A stretch of 64,000 nt of DNA. Origin: Bacteroidales bacterium. Lineage in GTDB: Bacteria > Bacteroidota > Bacteroidia > Bacteroidales > UBA3824. The notes under the pieces are model-generated. The model saw only the letters and a list, made by a program, of their open reading frames with translations, did no database searches and was not told where the DNA came from. Position numbers and translations under genes: made by a program. This document shows positions 44,224 to 52,465 of the stretch, in pieces (the stretch's first letter is position 1; each line of letters starts with the position of its first letter). Location of the stretch: positions 28,264-92,263 of the forward strand of contig JAFPZK010000001.1 of the NCBI GenBank assembly GCA_017417315.1, given 5' to 3'.

Positions 44224-44228
44224 GGAGG
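44222..44228 (+). promoter_or_regulatory. Strong Shine-Dalgarno before DUF3990 gene
   Basis: AGGGAGG, 6 nt before the ATG and overlapping the previous stop codon. Shine-Dalgarno sites are nearly absent from the rest of this window. Confidence 0.75.
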
Positions 44229-44234
44229 CTGTTT

Positions 44235-44723
44235 ATGATTGTTTATCACGGCGGATTTTCGCGGGTTACAGACCCTAAAATTTTAAAACCGAACCGTACA
44301 ATGGATTTCGGGTGCGGGTTTTATACAACGACAAGTTTTGAGCAGGCTCAAAAATGGTCGTTGATAAAACGGGATAGGTTTCATTATGACCATGCCATTG
44401 TTTCTTGGTATGATTTTGATGAGTCGCTTTTGTCAAACGGAGTTTTGAAGTGTTTGGTTTTTGAAAAGCCCGATGAAGCGTGGCTTGATTTTGTTGTTTC
44501 TAACCGTCGCGATATTAATTATAGTTATGATTATGACATCGTAACAGGTGCGGTTGCTAATGATAACGTTTATGCAAGTCTTAACCTTTATGAAAGCGGT
44601 TTCATTGGTAAAGACGAGTTGATAAAGGAACTTATGGTATGGAAATATGTTGATCAAATATGTTTTCATACGGAAAGGTCGTTGGATTATTTAAAATTCT
44701 TAAAATCAAGGGAGGTGTTTTAA
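44235..44723 (+). CDS. DUF3990 protein, ADP-ribosyltransferase-like
   Basis: 162-aa DUF3990 protein. The N-terminal YHGGFSRVTDPKILKPNR, then DFGCGFYTTTSFEQAQKWS, resembles the HG...GFY-T pattern of the ADP-ribosyltransferase-like fold (NAD-binding Tyr-His-Gly and Gly-Phe-Tyr-x-T), followed by DYDIVTGAVANDNVY and a QICFHTERSLDYLKFL tail. Predicted toxin or effector on fold grounds; no activity is known to me. It sits between two small genes in a compact cassette and is preceded by a Firmicutes-like ribosome binding site. Confidence 0.8.
   Translation: MIVYHGGFSRVTDPKILKPNRTMDFGCGFYTTTSFEQAQKWSLIKRDRFHYDHAIVSWYDFDESLLSNGVLKCLVFEKPDEAWLDFVVSNRRDINYSYDYDIVTGAVANDNVYASLNLYESGFIGKDELIKELMVWKYVDQICFHTERSLDYLKFLKSREVF
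44709..44717 (+). promoter_or_regulatory. Strong Shine-Dalgarno before third cassette gene
   Basis: AGGGAGGTG lies in the final codons of the DUF3990 gene, 9 nt before the ATG at 44727. Confidence 0.75.
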
Positions 44724-44726
44724 GAA

Positions 44727-44945
44727 ATGGTGAGACCGGAGGTAACACAACAAAATGTGCATCTTTTTATTCCGTATAAGGTGTCAAAGATGTGCGGTGA
44801 GATGGTAAAGCATGAAAATCTTACTCTTAGTCAGGCGATTATGAGAATTTATAATTCTGACGTTTATAAAACACTCAGTAGAGAATCGTCCAAACTTTGG
44901 CAAGAAGGTTGGGTTTATATTTATCAGTTATTGACAAATAAATGA
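44727..44945 (+). CDS. Small hypothetical protein of the DUF3791/DUF3990 cassette
   Basis: 72-aa protein not assigned to a family. It has a helical pattern VSKMCGEMVKHENLTLSQAI, then MRIYNSDVYKTLSRESSKLW and a C-terminal YIYQLL, like the small partner proteins often adjacent to DUF3990 genes in Clostridia. It may be an antitoxin or adaptor. Its stop overlaps the start of the MgtC gene by 4 bp, so the cassette is translationally coupled to the host gene. Confidence 0.7.
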   Translation: MVRPEVTQQNVHLFIPYKVSKMCGEMVKHENLTLSQAIMRIYNSDVYKTLSRESSKLWQEGWVYIYQLLTNK

Positions 44946-45598
44946 TTGGAAATGATTATGATTTGGTTTTGAGGCTGTTGGTCGGCTCTTTGCTCGGCGG
45001 AGTTATCGGTCTTGAAAGAGAATACCGCTCAAAAGTCGCAGGATTTAGAACGCATTTTCTTGTGGCTTTGGGCAGTTCGCTTTTTATGGTCATTTCCGTT
45101 TATGGTTTTGACCGTTGGGACGTAAGGTACGATGCTTCGAGAGTTGCGGCGCAAATTGTTTCCGGCATCGGTTTTATCGGTGCGGGGGCGATTATGTTTC
45201 AAAAACATGCCGTTAAAGGACTTACGACTGCTGCCGGACTTTGGGTTACGGCGGCAATAGGTGTTTGTGCCGGCTCGGGACGGTTTTTTCTTGCGGTTTC
45301 GGCCACCGTTATGGTGCTGTTAGGGCTTGAAACACTGAATTTTGTGTTGTCAAAACTCGGTAAAAAAATCGTTTCGCTCAGCATTTCGGCTCATTCAAAA
45401 TCAGAAATCAATTCTATCCTGACAAATTTAAAAAATGCGGGTTTTGAGGTTGACACCTACAATATGGAACTCAAACGCCGCTCTGACGGAGACGTTTACG
45501 TCCTGACTATGGAAGTAAAAGTCAAACGCAAAGAATACGAACAAAAAGTTACTGAATTGTTCGCAAATTTCGACGAAGTTTCAATAGACACTATATAA
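44942..45598 (+). CDS. MgtC/SapB family membrane protein
   Basis: Inner-membrane MgtC-like protein (218 aa). The N-terminal membrane domain has LLVGSLLGGVIGLEREYRSK, AGFRTHFLVALGSSLFM and SGIGFIGAGAIM, with about four helices, followed by a cytoplasmic ACT-like C-terminal domain (~140-218). MgtC proteins help survival at low magnesium and can influence F-ATPase or phosphate transport. Follows the DUF3990 cassette with a 4-bp overlap and precedes the alcohol dehydrogenase by 2 bp. Confidence 0.92.
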   Translation: MIGNDYDLVLRLLVGSLLGGVIGLEREYRSKVAGFRTHFLVALGSSLFMVISVYGFDRWDVRYDASRVAAQIVSGIGFIGAGAIMFQKHAVKGLTTAAGLWVTAAIGVCAGSGRFFLAVSATVMVLLGLETLNFVLSKLGKKIVSLSISAHSKSEINSILTNLKNAGFEVDTYNMELKRRSDGDVYVLTMEVKVKRKEYEQKVTELFANFDEVSIDTI

Positions 45599-45600
45599 TT

Positions 45601-46785
45601 ATGATAAATTTTACTTATTATACGCCGACAGAAGTAGTTTTCGGCAAGGGCGCAGAAGAAAAAACAGCCGAACTCGTTAAAAAATACGGCGGTACAAACG
45701 TCTTGATTCATTACGGCGGCAAAAGTGCCGAAAGGCTCGGCCTGATTGATAAAATTACGAAACAATTTGACAATCAAGGTCTTAAATATACACTTTTGGG
45801 CGGTGTCGTTCCTAATCCGAGGCTTTCTTTGGTGAAAAAAGGCATTGAAGTTTGCAAAGAAAACGACATTGATTTTATCCTTGCAATAGGAGGGGGGAGC
45901 GTTATTGATTCCTCGAAGGCGATAGGCTATGGTCTTGATTATCAAGGCGATGTATGGGACTTGTTTGACAACAAAGGTGTTGCTGAAACCTCAAAACCCG
46001 TCGGCGCAATTTTGACGATTCCCGCTGCCGGCAGCGAAATGAGCGATAGTTGCGTTATCACAAACGAAGACGGCGACCTAAAACGCGGTTATAACAGCAA
46101 CGTCTGCCGCTGCAAATTTGCGGTTATGAATCCCGAATTTACGTTTACGCTGCCTGAATTTCAGACTGCCTGCGGTGCAGTTGACATAATGATGCACACG
46201 ATGGAGCGTTATTTCAGTCCCGATACGGATATGAAACTTACCGATTCTATTGCCGAGGCGTTGATGAGGACGGTTAAAGACAGCGTTTTTGACGTCTTGA
46301 AAGACCCGCAGGATTACAACGCAAGGGCGCAGTTGATGTGGGCTTCGAGCCTTGCGCACAACGATTTGACGGGTTGCGGCATGAAACGCGATTTTGCAAC
46401 TCACAGACTTGAACATGAACTTTCGGCAATGTTTGACGTGGCTCACGGAGCGGGGCTTTCAGCGTTATGGTCGTCATGGGCAAGATATGTAATGAACTGT
46501 AACATAGCGCGTTTTGTACAGTTTGCAGTCAATGTTGCAGGTGTAGAAAACATTTTTGCAGATCCTAAAAAAACTGCTTTGAAAGGCATTGAAGTGATGG
46601 AGCGTTTTTATAAGGCGATAAAAATGCCGACAACGATTCCCGAACTTTTAGGCAGAAAACTTTCTGATAGCGAAATCCTTGAAATGGCTCAGAAATGCAG
46701 CCGTAATGACACTTTAACGCATGGAAGTTTTAGGGTTCTGAAAATGCAGGATATGATAGAAATTTATAGAATGGCTAATAATTAG
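45601..46785 (+). CDS. Iron-containing alcohol dehydrogenase (butanol dehydrogenase type)
   Basis: Group III NAD(P)H-dependent alcohol/aldehyde dehydrogenase (394 aa) of the BDH/YqhD type. It has N-terminal NFTYYTPTEVVFGKG, nucleotide-binding AIGGGSVIDSSKAIGYG (~98-114), and the iron ligands in CGAVDIMMHTMERYF (Asp and His) and the DVAHGAGLSALW region (His). Likely reduces short-chain aldehydes in anaerobic metabolism. Last gene of the nhaD run; converges with the HTCS kinase gene, 4 bp apart. Confidence 0.93.
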   Translation: MINFTYYTPTEVVFGKGAEEKTAELVKKYGGTNVLIHYGGKSAERLGLIDKITKQFDNQGLKYTLLGGVVPNPRLSLVKKGIEVCKENDIDFILAIGGGSVIDSSKAIGYGLDYQGDVWDLFDNKGVAETSKPVGAILTIPAAGSEMSDSCVITNEDGDLKRGYNSNVCRCKFAVMNPEFTFTLPEFQTACGAVDIMMHTMERYFSPDTDMKLTDSIAEALMRTVKDSVFDVLKDPQDYNARAQLMWASSLAHNDLTGCGMKRDFATHRLEHELSAMFDVAHGAGLSALWSSWARYVMNCNIARFVQFAVNVAGVENIFADPKKTALKGIEVMERFYKAIKMPTTIPELLGRKLSDSEILEMAQKCSRNDTLTHGSFRVLKMQDMIEIYRMANN

Positions 46786-46789
46786 CGGT

Positions 46790-48388
46790 TTATTTGTTTC
46801 TGATTTTTTTGATGTATTCGCTCGGACTAACTCCGTACTCTTCTTTGAAGCAGTCGCGGAAGTAGTCCGTTGAGCCGAATCCGACTTTAAAAACTATTTC
46901 ACTGATTGTATAACGTCCTTCTTCCAAAAAGGCGGCGGCTTTTCTTACGCGGAATTTTTTGATGTATTCGTTTGCGCTGATGAGGGTCAGTGCTTTGATT
47001 TTGCGGTAAAGCGTGCTTGACGAAATGCACATTTTTTTGCAAACCGTTGCTACCGAAAATTCCGAATTTCCGAGGTTTTCTTCTATCAGAGCATCTATTT
47101 TTTTCATAAATTCCGCGTCGGTTGCCGAAAGTCCTTCGAGAAATTTTTGCGAGGTCGACTGCGCCGAAAAATAGCCCGCAAGTTGACGTTTTTTCTCCAA
47201 AAGGTTTTCTATACGGCTTTTCAGCAGACTTGCGCTAAAAGGCTTTGTAATGTAACTGTCCGCGCCCGAAACATAGCCTTCCGTTTTGTCTTCAAGACTG
47301 TCTTTTGCCGTTAAAAGTATAATCGGAATATGACTTGTACGGAGGTCGTTTTTTAAGGTTTTGCAGAGTTCTATGCCGTCTTTTACGGGCATCATAATGT
47401 CAGAGACAACGATTTCGGGCGTTTTTTCTATTGCGGTGATAATTCCCGCTTCGCCGTCTGAGGCGGTTAAAACCGAATATTTTTCCGTCAGTGCCATCTT
47501 GACGTATTCCAAAATGTCGGCATTGTCTTCAACTACCAAAACTATCGGTTTTTGATTTTTTGGGTCTTCTGTTGTGAGTGCTTCTTCCGCTTTTTCTTCC
47601 GGCGCGGCAGCCTCTTTTAGAGACGGAATTTCAATGATAAATTTAGTGCCTTGTCCGAGAGTGCTTTCAACTGCTATCGTGCCTTTATGAAGTTCTACGA
47701 GGCTTTTAACGAGAGACAAACCGATGCCCGTTCCTGAGGCTTGATGAGTGCCTCTTTCCTGAAAATATCTGTCAAAAATTTTCGGTAATGCGTTTTTCGA
47801 AATTCCGTAGCCCGTATCTTCAACGCTTAAAACAGCCGTGTCCCCGTTTTGGGAAAGAGATACTTTAATGTAACCTTTTGGTGTGTATTTCAGAGAGTTA
47901 GAGAGCAAATTATTCAAAATCGTCGTAATGCACTGATTGTCGAAATACATTTCATAATCGCCCTGAGAACAATTATAAAGTATTTCTACTTCGCGGTTTT
48001 GGTTTAGTTCGCGGTAGTTGACGGTCAGCGAGCCGACTGTCCTGTTAAGATAACCTTTGGTAACGCGGAGTTGGAAGTTTGCGGTTTCGGTTTTGCGCAA
48101 ATCCAGCAGGTTGTTGACCAGGGAGAGCAGTTTGCGGCTGTTGCGGTTGATGAGGTTGATTTTCTGGGCAACCGTTTCGTCTAAATTTTTGTCGGTGGCG
48201 AGGTCTTCTAACGGGCCGGCTATCAGGCTGAGCGGCGTGCGGATTTCGTGGGCGGCGTTAGTGTAAAAACGCATTCTTTCCTCGTTAAGAGCCTCCTGTT
48301 TTTCGCGGGTTTGTTTTTCGGTTTTGAGTTCCGCCCGCATGTTAACGCGCCGTTTGTATGCTTTAAACGAGAAGAAAATTATTGTCAA
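46790..48388 (-). CDS. HTCS regulator, C-terminal half: histidine kinase, receiver, AraC DNA-binding
   Basis: Cytoplasmic half of a hybrid two-component regulator, in the same frame as the sensor half upstream and separated from it by one TAG. It begins with the rest of the membrane helix (TIIFFSFKAYKRR), then HisKA (His in AAHEIRTPLSLI), HATPase (NNLLSNSLKYTPKG, VEDTGYGIS, GTGIGLSLVKSLVELH), a receiver (VVEDNADILEYV, phosphorylatable Asp in VVSDIMMPVKDG, Lys in LLTAKDS), and an AraC-type helix-turn-helix (ISEIVFKVGFGSTDYFRDCF). If translated alone it could start at TTG 48388 or ATG 48340. Expected to control the PUL that starts at 50886. Confidence 0.85.
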   Translation of the reverse strand: MTIIFFSFKAYKRRVNMRAELKTEKQTREKQEALNEERMRFYTNAAHEIRTPLSLIAGPLEDLATDKNLDETVAQKINLINRNSRKLLSLVNNLLDLRKTETANFQLRVTKGYLNRTVGSLTVNYRELNQNREVEILYNCSQGDYEMYFDNQCITTILNNLLSNSLKYTPKGYIKVSLSQNGDTAVLSVEDTGYGISKNALPKIFDRYFQERGTHQASGTGIGLSLVKSLVELHKGTIAVESTLGQGTKFIIEIPSLKEAAAPEEKAEEALTTEDPKNQKPIVLVVEDNADILEYVKMALTEKYSVLTASDGEAGIITAIEKTPEIVVSDIMMPVKDGIELCKTLKNDLRTSHIPIILLTAKDSLEDKTEGYVSGADSYITKPFSASLLKSRIENLLEKKRQLAGYFSAQSTSQKFLEGLSATDAEFMKKIDALIEENLGNSEFSVATVCKKMCISSSTLYRKIKALTLISANEYIKKFRVRKAAAFLEEGRYTISEIVFKVGFGSTDYFRDCFKEEYGVSPSEYIKKIRNK

Positions 48389-48394
48389 AGCGGT

Positions 48395-48397
48395 CTA
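48395..48397 (-). other. In-frame amber codon splitting the HTCS gene
   Basis: TAG follows ...AKIFYI and is followed in the same frame by T-A-L-T-I-I-F-F. Without it the two halves form one 1297-codon HTCS gene with every expected domain, so this is a single-codon interruption inside the connecting transmembrane helix. Confidence 0.9.
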
Positions 48398-50683
48398 GAT
48401 GTAAAAAATCTTTGCTAAAAAAGTCAGATACCACGGCTGCAAAATGGTGATTTTTAAGTCTGTGGTCTCTAAAGAAAAATCCCTGCCAATAAATCTGGTT
48501 TTGATTTTCAAGGTGTATTTTCCGGGTGCGATGTTCATAAAAAACACGTTTTCCGGGTCGGGGACGGTGTAAAAATCTTTGCCCGAACCGTCAAGTTTCA
48601 GTGCGTATTCTATCATGCCCGAATATGCATAATTATCCGTAAAAAACGAGAGCGAAAAGTTGTTTTCAAAATGTTTTAAGACAACTCCGTTTGGATTGAA
48701 AGAGGATATAACTCTCTGATTGTTAAGTTTTAACGAATCGGGAGGTAGAAAAATCCGCATTTTGCCAAGTTGTGCCTTTGGCGGGGCTTTTTCACTGAGG
48801 ACGTTTTGTGGCAAAAATTTGCAAACACCTTTTATAGAAGCAAATACGAGTTCGCCGGTCGGTAATTTTGTTACCGCACCGGAAGAAAATTCGCCGGAAG
48901 GAATATTGTAATGCGGACTGTAATTTTTTACCTTGCCTTTGCCGAAAAGATAACACGAAATTCCATCATTTGTACTTACCCAAATGTTTTTTTCAGAGTC
49001 CTCTGCTATGGCGCGGATATGTGAGTTAAAAAGTCCGTTTTGCTTGTTGTAAATCGTAAATTTGAAGTTCCTGCGGTTGTCAAATAAGACAAGACCTTCG
49101 CCTGTTGCCACCCAGATTCTAAATTGAGAGTCTTCGGTAATGTGGTTGACAGTGTTTGAGGGAAAACCGTTGTCAGTGTCAAAATTGCATATCACATTGA
49201 ATTTATCGTCCAAAATATACACTCCGCCGCCGAAAGTTCCTGCCCAAATATTTCCGTAACTATCTCTTAATACGCATCTTACATTGTCGTGAGGCAGCGG
49301 AAATAGTTTTACGTTTTTGCCCGTTAAGTCCACTTTCAGGATTCCTGAATTAGTTGCTAAAAGTATATTATTTTTATCAAATTGACAACCGCTCCTTACG
49401 TCTAACTTGTGAAATTCTTTTGGCAATGGATTGAAAAAAGTTTTCGTTTTGGTGTTGTAGACCGCTGCACCGTTTTTGTAAAAACCGAACCATAGATTTG
49501 ACGAAGAATCTCTGAAAGCGCATTGTATAAAGTCGCTCGGAATTGTACTGCTTTTTGTCGTAAATGTTTTTGTTTGAGTGCCTTTGTCTATGACGCGCAG
49601 TCCGTCGCCGTCAGTGCCTAACCATAGTTTGCCATCGTTGTCAAAGGTTACGGCGAGTACGCTTTCGTTGGCATACGTGTCAAAAATATCGCTGTCAAGG
49701 TTTATGAAATTAAGTCCGCCGTTCCAAATTCCAGCCCAAATGTTGCCGTATTTATCTGGCATAAGACATCTTACGGAATTTGCGGAAAGACCTTTTGTGG
49801 AGTTTTTTTCTTCGATGGAGAAAGATTTTTCGGGGTTTTCTAAATCAAGAACTGATATTCCGCCGAGTTCCAAAGCGAGCCATAACTGATTGCCGCCAAG
49901 AAGTTTGATGTCAAAAACGGCGTTTTTGGGGCTGTCAAACCGTTTGAATTGTTCCGTTGTCTTGTCAAAGAGTGCAAGTCCCAATCTTGTACCCACCCAA
50001 ACTCTCTGATTTTCATCAATATAAATTGATAAAACTTCGTTGTCGGGCAGGGAATTTTCATTAGAAGGTTGGTGTATGAAATTCTTGAAAATTCCGTTTT
50101 TCCTGTCAAAATAGGCAAAACCTTTGTCTGAATATCCGAGGTAAATTATACCTGACGAAAAGTCTTCTTCAAGTGTCCAAATATTGCCTTTTATCCAATT
50201 TTTTACGTTTTTTTCGTTGAAAGCGGTAAAATCTTTTTTGGCTTTTGAATAATAAAAAATTCCGTCCCAATATGTTGAAATCCAAATACTTCTGTCTCTT
50301 GACGGGGTGATGTGCGTTACTGCGCCGAAAGACGGAAATTTAGAGAATTTTTTTCTGTTGTAGTTGTATGCGTTAAGTCCCGCCCTTTGAGTTGCAATCC
50401 AGAGAACGGAGTCTTCGGGGTCGTCGAGAATGCAGTTTAATTCGTTGCCGCTGAGAGAGTTGAGGTTGTTGGATTTGAAAAAAGTTTCAAAGCCGTTGCC
50501 GTCAAAACGGTTGAGACCCTCTTCGGTGGCAATCCACATAAAGCCGGTTTTGTCGTGCGTGATACTTACGACACTGCTGTTGCTCAAACCGTCGGTTTTT
50601 GAAATTTTTTTCACCGAATAGTTTTGAGCGTTAAGCAATGCGGACAAAAATGTCAATAATATGGTTGTTATGATTCTATACAT
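48395..50683 (-). CDS. HTCS regulator, N-terminal half: periplasmic propeller sensor
   Basis: Periplasmic sensing half of the hybrid two-component regulator (762 aa up to the amber codon). Signal peptide (ending LNAQ), two seven-bladed Reg_prop propellers (repeats of the type GFMWIATEEGLNRFDG, NIWAGTFGGGVYILD, RIWVATGEGLVLFD across ~30-620), then a Y_Y_Y domain (~650-740: NNFSLSFFTDNY, IEYALKLDGSGKDF, PGKYTLKIKTRF) and the first half of the membrane helix (PWYLTFLAKIFYI). Translated alone it would be a sensor lacking most of its anchor and all of its kinase. It has an intact consensus promoter and is divergent from the PUL. Confidence 0.88.
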   Translation of the reverse strand: MYRIITTILLTFLSALLNAQNYSVKKISKTDGLSNSSVVSITHDKTGFMWIATEEGLNRFDGNGFETFFKSNNLNSLSGNELNCILDDPEDSVLWIATQRAGLNAYNYNRKKFSKFPSFGAVTHITPSRDRSIWISTYWDGIFYYSKAKKDFTAFNEKNVKNWIKGNIWTLEEDFSSGIIYLGYSDKGFAYFDRKNGIFKNFIHQPSNENSLPDNEVLSIYIDENQRVWVGTRLGLALFDKTTEQFKRFDSPKNAVFDIKLLGGNQLWLALELGGISVLDLENPEKSFSIEEKNSTKGLSANSVRCLMPDKYGNIWAGIWNGGLNFINLDSDIFDTYANESVLAVTFDNDGKLWLGTDGDGLRVIDKGTQTKTFTTKSSTIPSDFIQCAFRDSSSNLWFGFYKNGAAVYNTKTKTFFNPLPKEFHKLDVRSGCQFDKNNILLATNSGILKVDLTGKNVKLFPLPHDNVRCVLRDSYGNIWAGTFGGGVYILDDKFNVICNFDTDNGFPSNTVNHITEDSQFRIWVATGEGLVLFDNRRNFKFTIYNKQNGLFNSHIRAIAEDSEKNIWVSTNDGISCYLFGKGKVKNYSPHYNIPSGEFSSGAVTKLPTGELVFASIKGVCKFLPQNVLSEKAPPKAQLGKMRIFLPPDSLKLNNQRVISSFNPNGVVLKHFENNFSLSFFTDNYAYSGMIEYALKLDGSGKDFYTVPDPENVFFMNIAPGKYTLKIKTRFIGRDFSLETTDLKITILQPWYLTFLAKIFYI

Positions 50684-50696
50684 AATTAAGAATGTG

Positions 50697-50727
50697 CAAA
50701 TATAATATTTCCGAATTATATTACAAA
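50697..50727 (-). promoter_or_regulatory. Promoter of the HTCS gene
   Basis: Minus-strand TTTG, 19 nt, TATATTTG, a full consensus match, with a leader of about 7 nt after the predicted start site. Confidence 0.6.
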
Positions 50728-50743
50728 ATTAATTTTACCCCCT

Positions 50744-50809
50744 GTAAATCGTTCAAAACACCATAGTAAATCGTTCATGAACGATTTGTAGGGGCTTTTT
50801 GAACGTTTT
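50744..50809. promoter_or_regulatory. Symmetrical operator-like array upstream of the PUL
   Basis: Two direct copies of GTAAATCGTTCA (50744, 50766; 22 bp apart) are followed by two inverted copies, TGAACGATTT (50778) and TGAACGTTTT (50800), again 22 bp apart. The middle pair forms a perfect 20-bp palindrome at 50768-50787. The downstream edge lies 28 bp before the PUL promoter -7 box, a suitable place for an AraC-type activator such as the adjacent HTCS. Confidence 0.7.
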
Positions 50810-50837
50810 ATCACGGTTTAAGTTAAAAAAATGTTTA

Positions 50838-50845
50838 TACGTTTG
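50838..50845 (+). promoter_or_regulatory. PUL promoter -7 box
   Basis: TACGTTTG, 40 nt before the first PUL gene. The -33 position reads GGTT, a poor match, consistent with a promoter needing an activator. Confidence 0.55.
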
Positions 50846-50885
50846 CGGCGTAAAAAAAACACAATTTTAAAACACTGTTAAAAGT

Positions 50886-52433
50886 ATGAAAAAAGCATTT
50901 TTTTATCCTAAAACATTTATTACCGCCCTTTTTCTTTCGGGCGCAATAATCGCGGGTTGCTCTGATGACGACGGTTTTTCTGCCGTTGACAATCAAAAAC
51001 CCGTCATCTCTTTGGAAACCGACGGTATTCATTGGGAGTTTGAAAGAGAGTTTTATATTAAAGCCAAAATCGAAGATGCTGACGGTATCAAAACCATCAA
51101 TCTTAAAAACGCAGATTTGATGTTGGACAAAACCATCGACATTCTTGCTATTAAAGGTTCTGATTGTAAAAGTTATGACCTTGATTACAAATTCACTGCT
51201 CCTGACAGTCTCAAAACTGAATTTTTCCCGGTTCTTATAACCGTTGAAGACCTTGTGGGAAACATCTCAGAGACTACTTTCAACGCTGATATGGACGGCG
51301 ATTTAACTGATCCGAAATTTTCGGTTGAACCCTCCGACACCGTTAACGTCATTATGAGTAGTTTCAATTTGAAATTTGCCGTTTCTGACAACAAGAAGAT
51401 TCAAAAAGTAACCGTCAATTTTCCTGACCTTAACATCAACGATGAAATCACTAATGACAGCAAAACTTACGAGTATAAAAAACTCATCAATTTGGGCGAC
51501 GAAAACCGTTTTTATGACGGTGTTGTTGCAGCATACGATGCTTTCAACAATAAGGTGGAAAAGAAAGTCGTAATTTCAAGAGGCGAACTCAAAGATTACG
51601 AAAGAATGTATCTTTGCGACGTTGAAAACGAAGAAGACCTTGTTGCCGATGTTTGCGGCGTTCCTATGCTTATAGACCATTCAGGCGAATTTGAATACAC
51701 CGCTTATTATTATAATGCAGTCGCTGGAACAAAAATCCGTTTTACTCCTCAAAACAATTCTTTTGAACCCGTTTGTTTCGGTTTAGACCCTGACAATAAT
51801 AATGCACTCAGTCCCGACCCTGCTCTGTCTCAACCGATTGTGCTTGACGAGGCAGGTGTTTATTACAAAATTGTTTTCAACACCAAACAAGCAACTTATA
51901 CAACAAGCACTTATTCTATTAACGAGGCTTACGACCCGATGCCCGGAAAACTCGGCAGCGATGCTCCCGGTTTAGGTCTTAACACTTGGTGTACAGGTCA
52001 GTGGAACGCCGAGAAGGGCGAATGGGAAGGCGCAGACGATGCTTGGTGGCAGACTTTCAAAGTAGGTCTTATGAAAGACAATCCGAGAGAAGTTGACCCG
52101 TGTTTTGAATACAATCCTCAAAACCCGCACATTATTCAAATTCTTAATTGTCCTCTCGAAAAAGGTACGGTTGAATTTCATCCTCATAACTGGCATCATG
52201 ACGGCTGGTGGGATTACTGCACTTGGAAACCCGAAAAGGCTACCAAAACAAATCCTGAAATTTGGAAATATGTCGGCTCTTATGTTAAAGTGCCTTACGA
52301 CTTAAAGACCACTTCTTACAACAACGATGTTGAAAACGACAATCACTGTAAGTTGACGATTCCCAAGACGGGCAATTACGACATTATTTTCGATATTCAT
52401 TTAGGACGTATGAAAATCGTTCCTTCTAAATAA
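50886..52433 (+). CDS. PUL surface lipoprotein, putative glycan-binding (SusE/F position-shifted)
   Basis: First gene of the PUL: a 515-aa lipoprotein (lipobox IIAGC) with an N-terminal acidic SDDDGF stretch, several beta-sandwich (Ig-like/cadherin-like) segments (~38-230), and an aromatic-rich C-terminal half (WCTGQW, DDAWWQTF, HPHNWHHDGWWDYCTW) that could bind sugar rings. It ends with a SusE/F-like segment NYDIIFDIHLGRMKIV. No catalytic motif was recognised. Surface glycan-binding proteins usually follow susD; here the gene precedes susC by 32 bp. Family not recognised with certainty. Confidence 0.7.
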   Translation: MKKAFFYPKTFITALFLSGAIIAGCSDDDGFSAVDNQKPVISLETDGIHWEFEREFYIKAKIEDADGIKTINLKNADLMLDKTIDILAIKGSDCKSYDLDYKFTAPDSLKTEFFPVLITVEDLVGNISETTFNADMDGDLTDPKFSVEPSDTVNVIMSSFNLKFAVSDNKKIQKVTVNFPDLNINDEITNDSKTYEYKKLINLGDENRFYDGVVAAYDAFNNKVEKKVVISRGELKDYERMYLCDVENEEDLVADVCGVPMLIDHSGEFEYTAYYYNAVAGTKIRFTPQNNSFEPVCFGLDPDNNNALSPDPALSQPIVLDEAGVYYKIVFNTKQATYTTSTYSINEAYDPMPGKLGSDAPGLGLNTWCTGQWNAEKGEWEGADDAWWQTFKVGLMKDNPREVDPCFEYNPQNPHIIQILNCPLEKGTVEFHPHNWHHDGWWDYCTWKPEKATKTNPEIWKYVGSYVKVPYDLKTTSYNNDVENDNHCKLTIPKTGNYDIIFDIHLGRMKIVPSK

Positions 52434-52465
52434 TTATATAACTTAGTAAAAAAAATTTTTTAGAT

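Noticed and set aside
48395..48397. Genome-wide recoding of TAG to an amino acid
   Set aside because: TAG ends susC, GH30 copy 1, the iron alcohol dehydrogenase, the second Rpn gene, the transglutaminase-like gene and others at the expected protein length.
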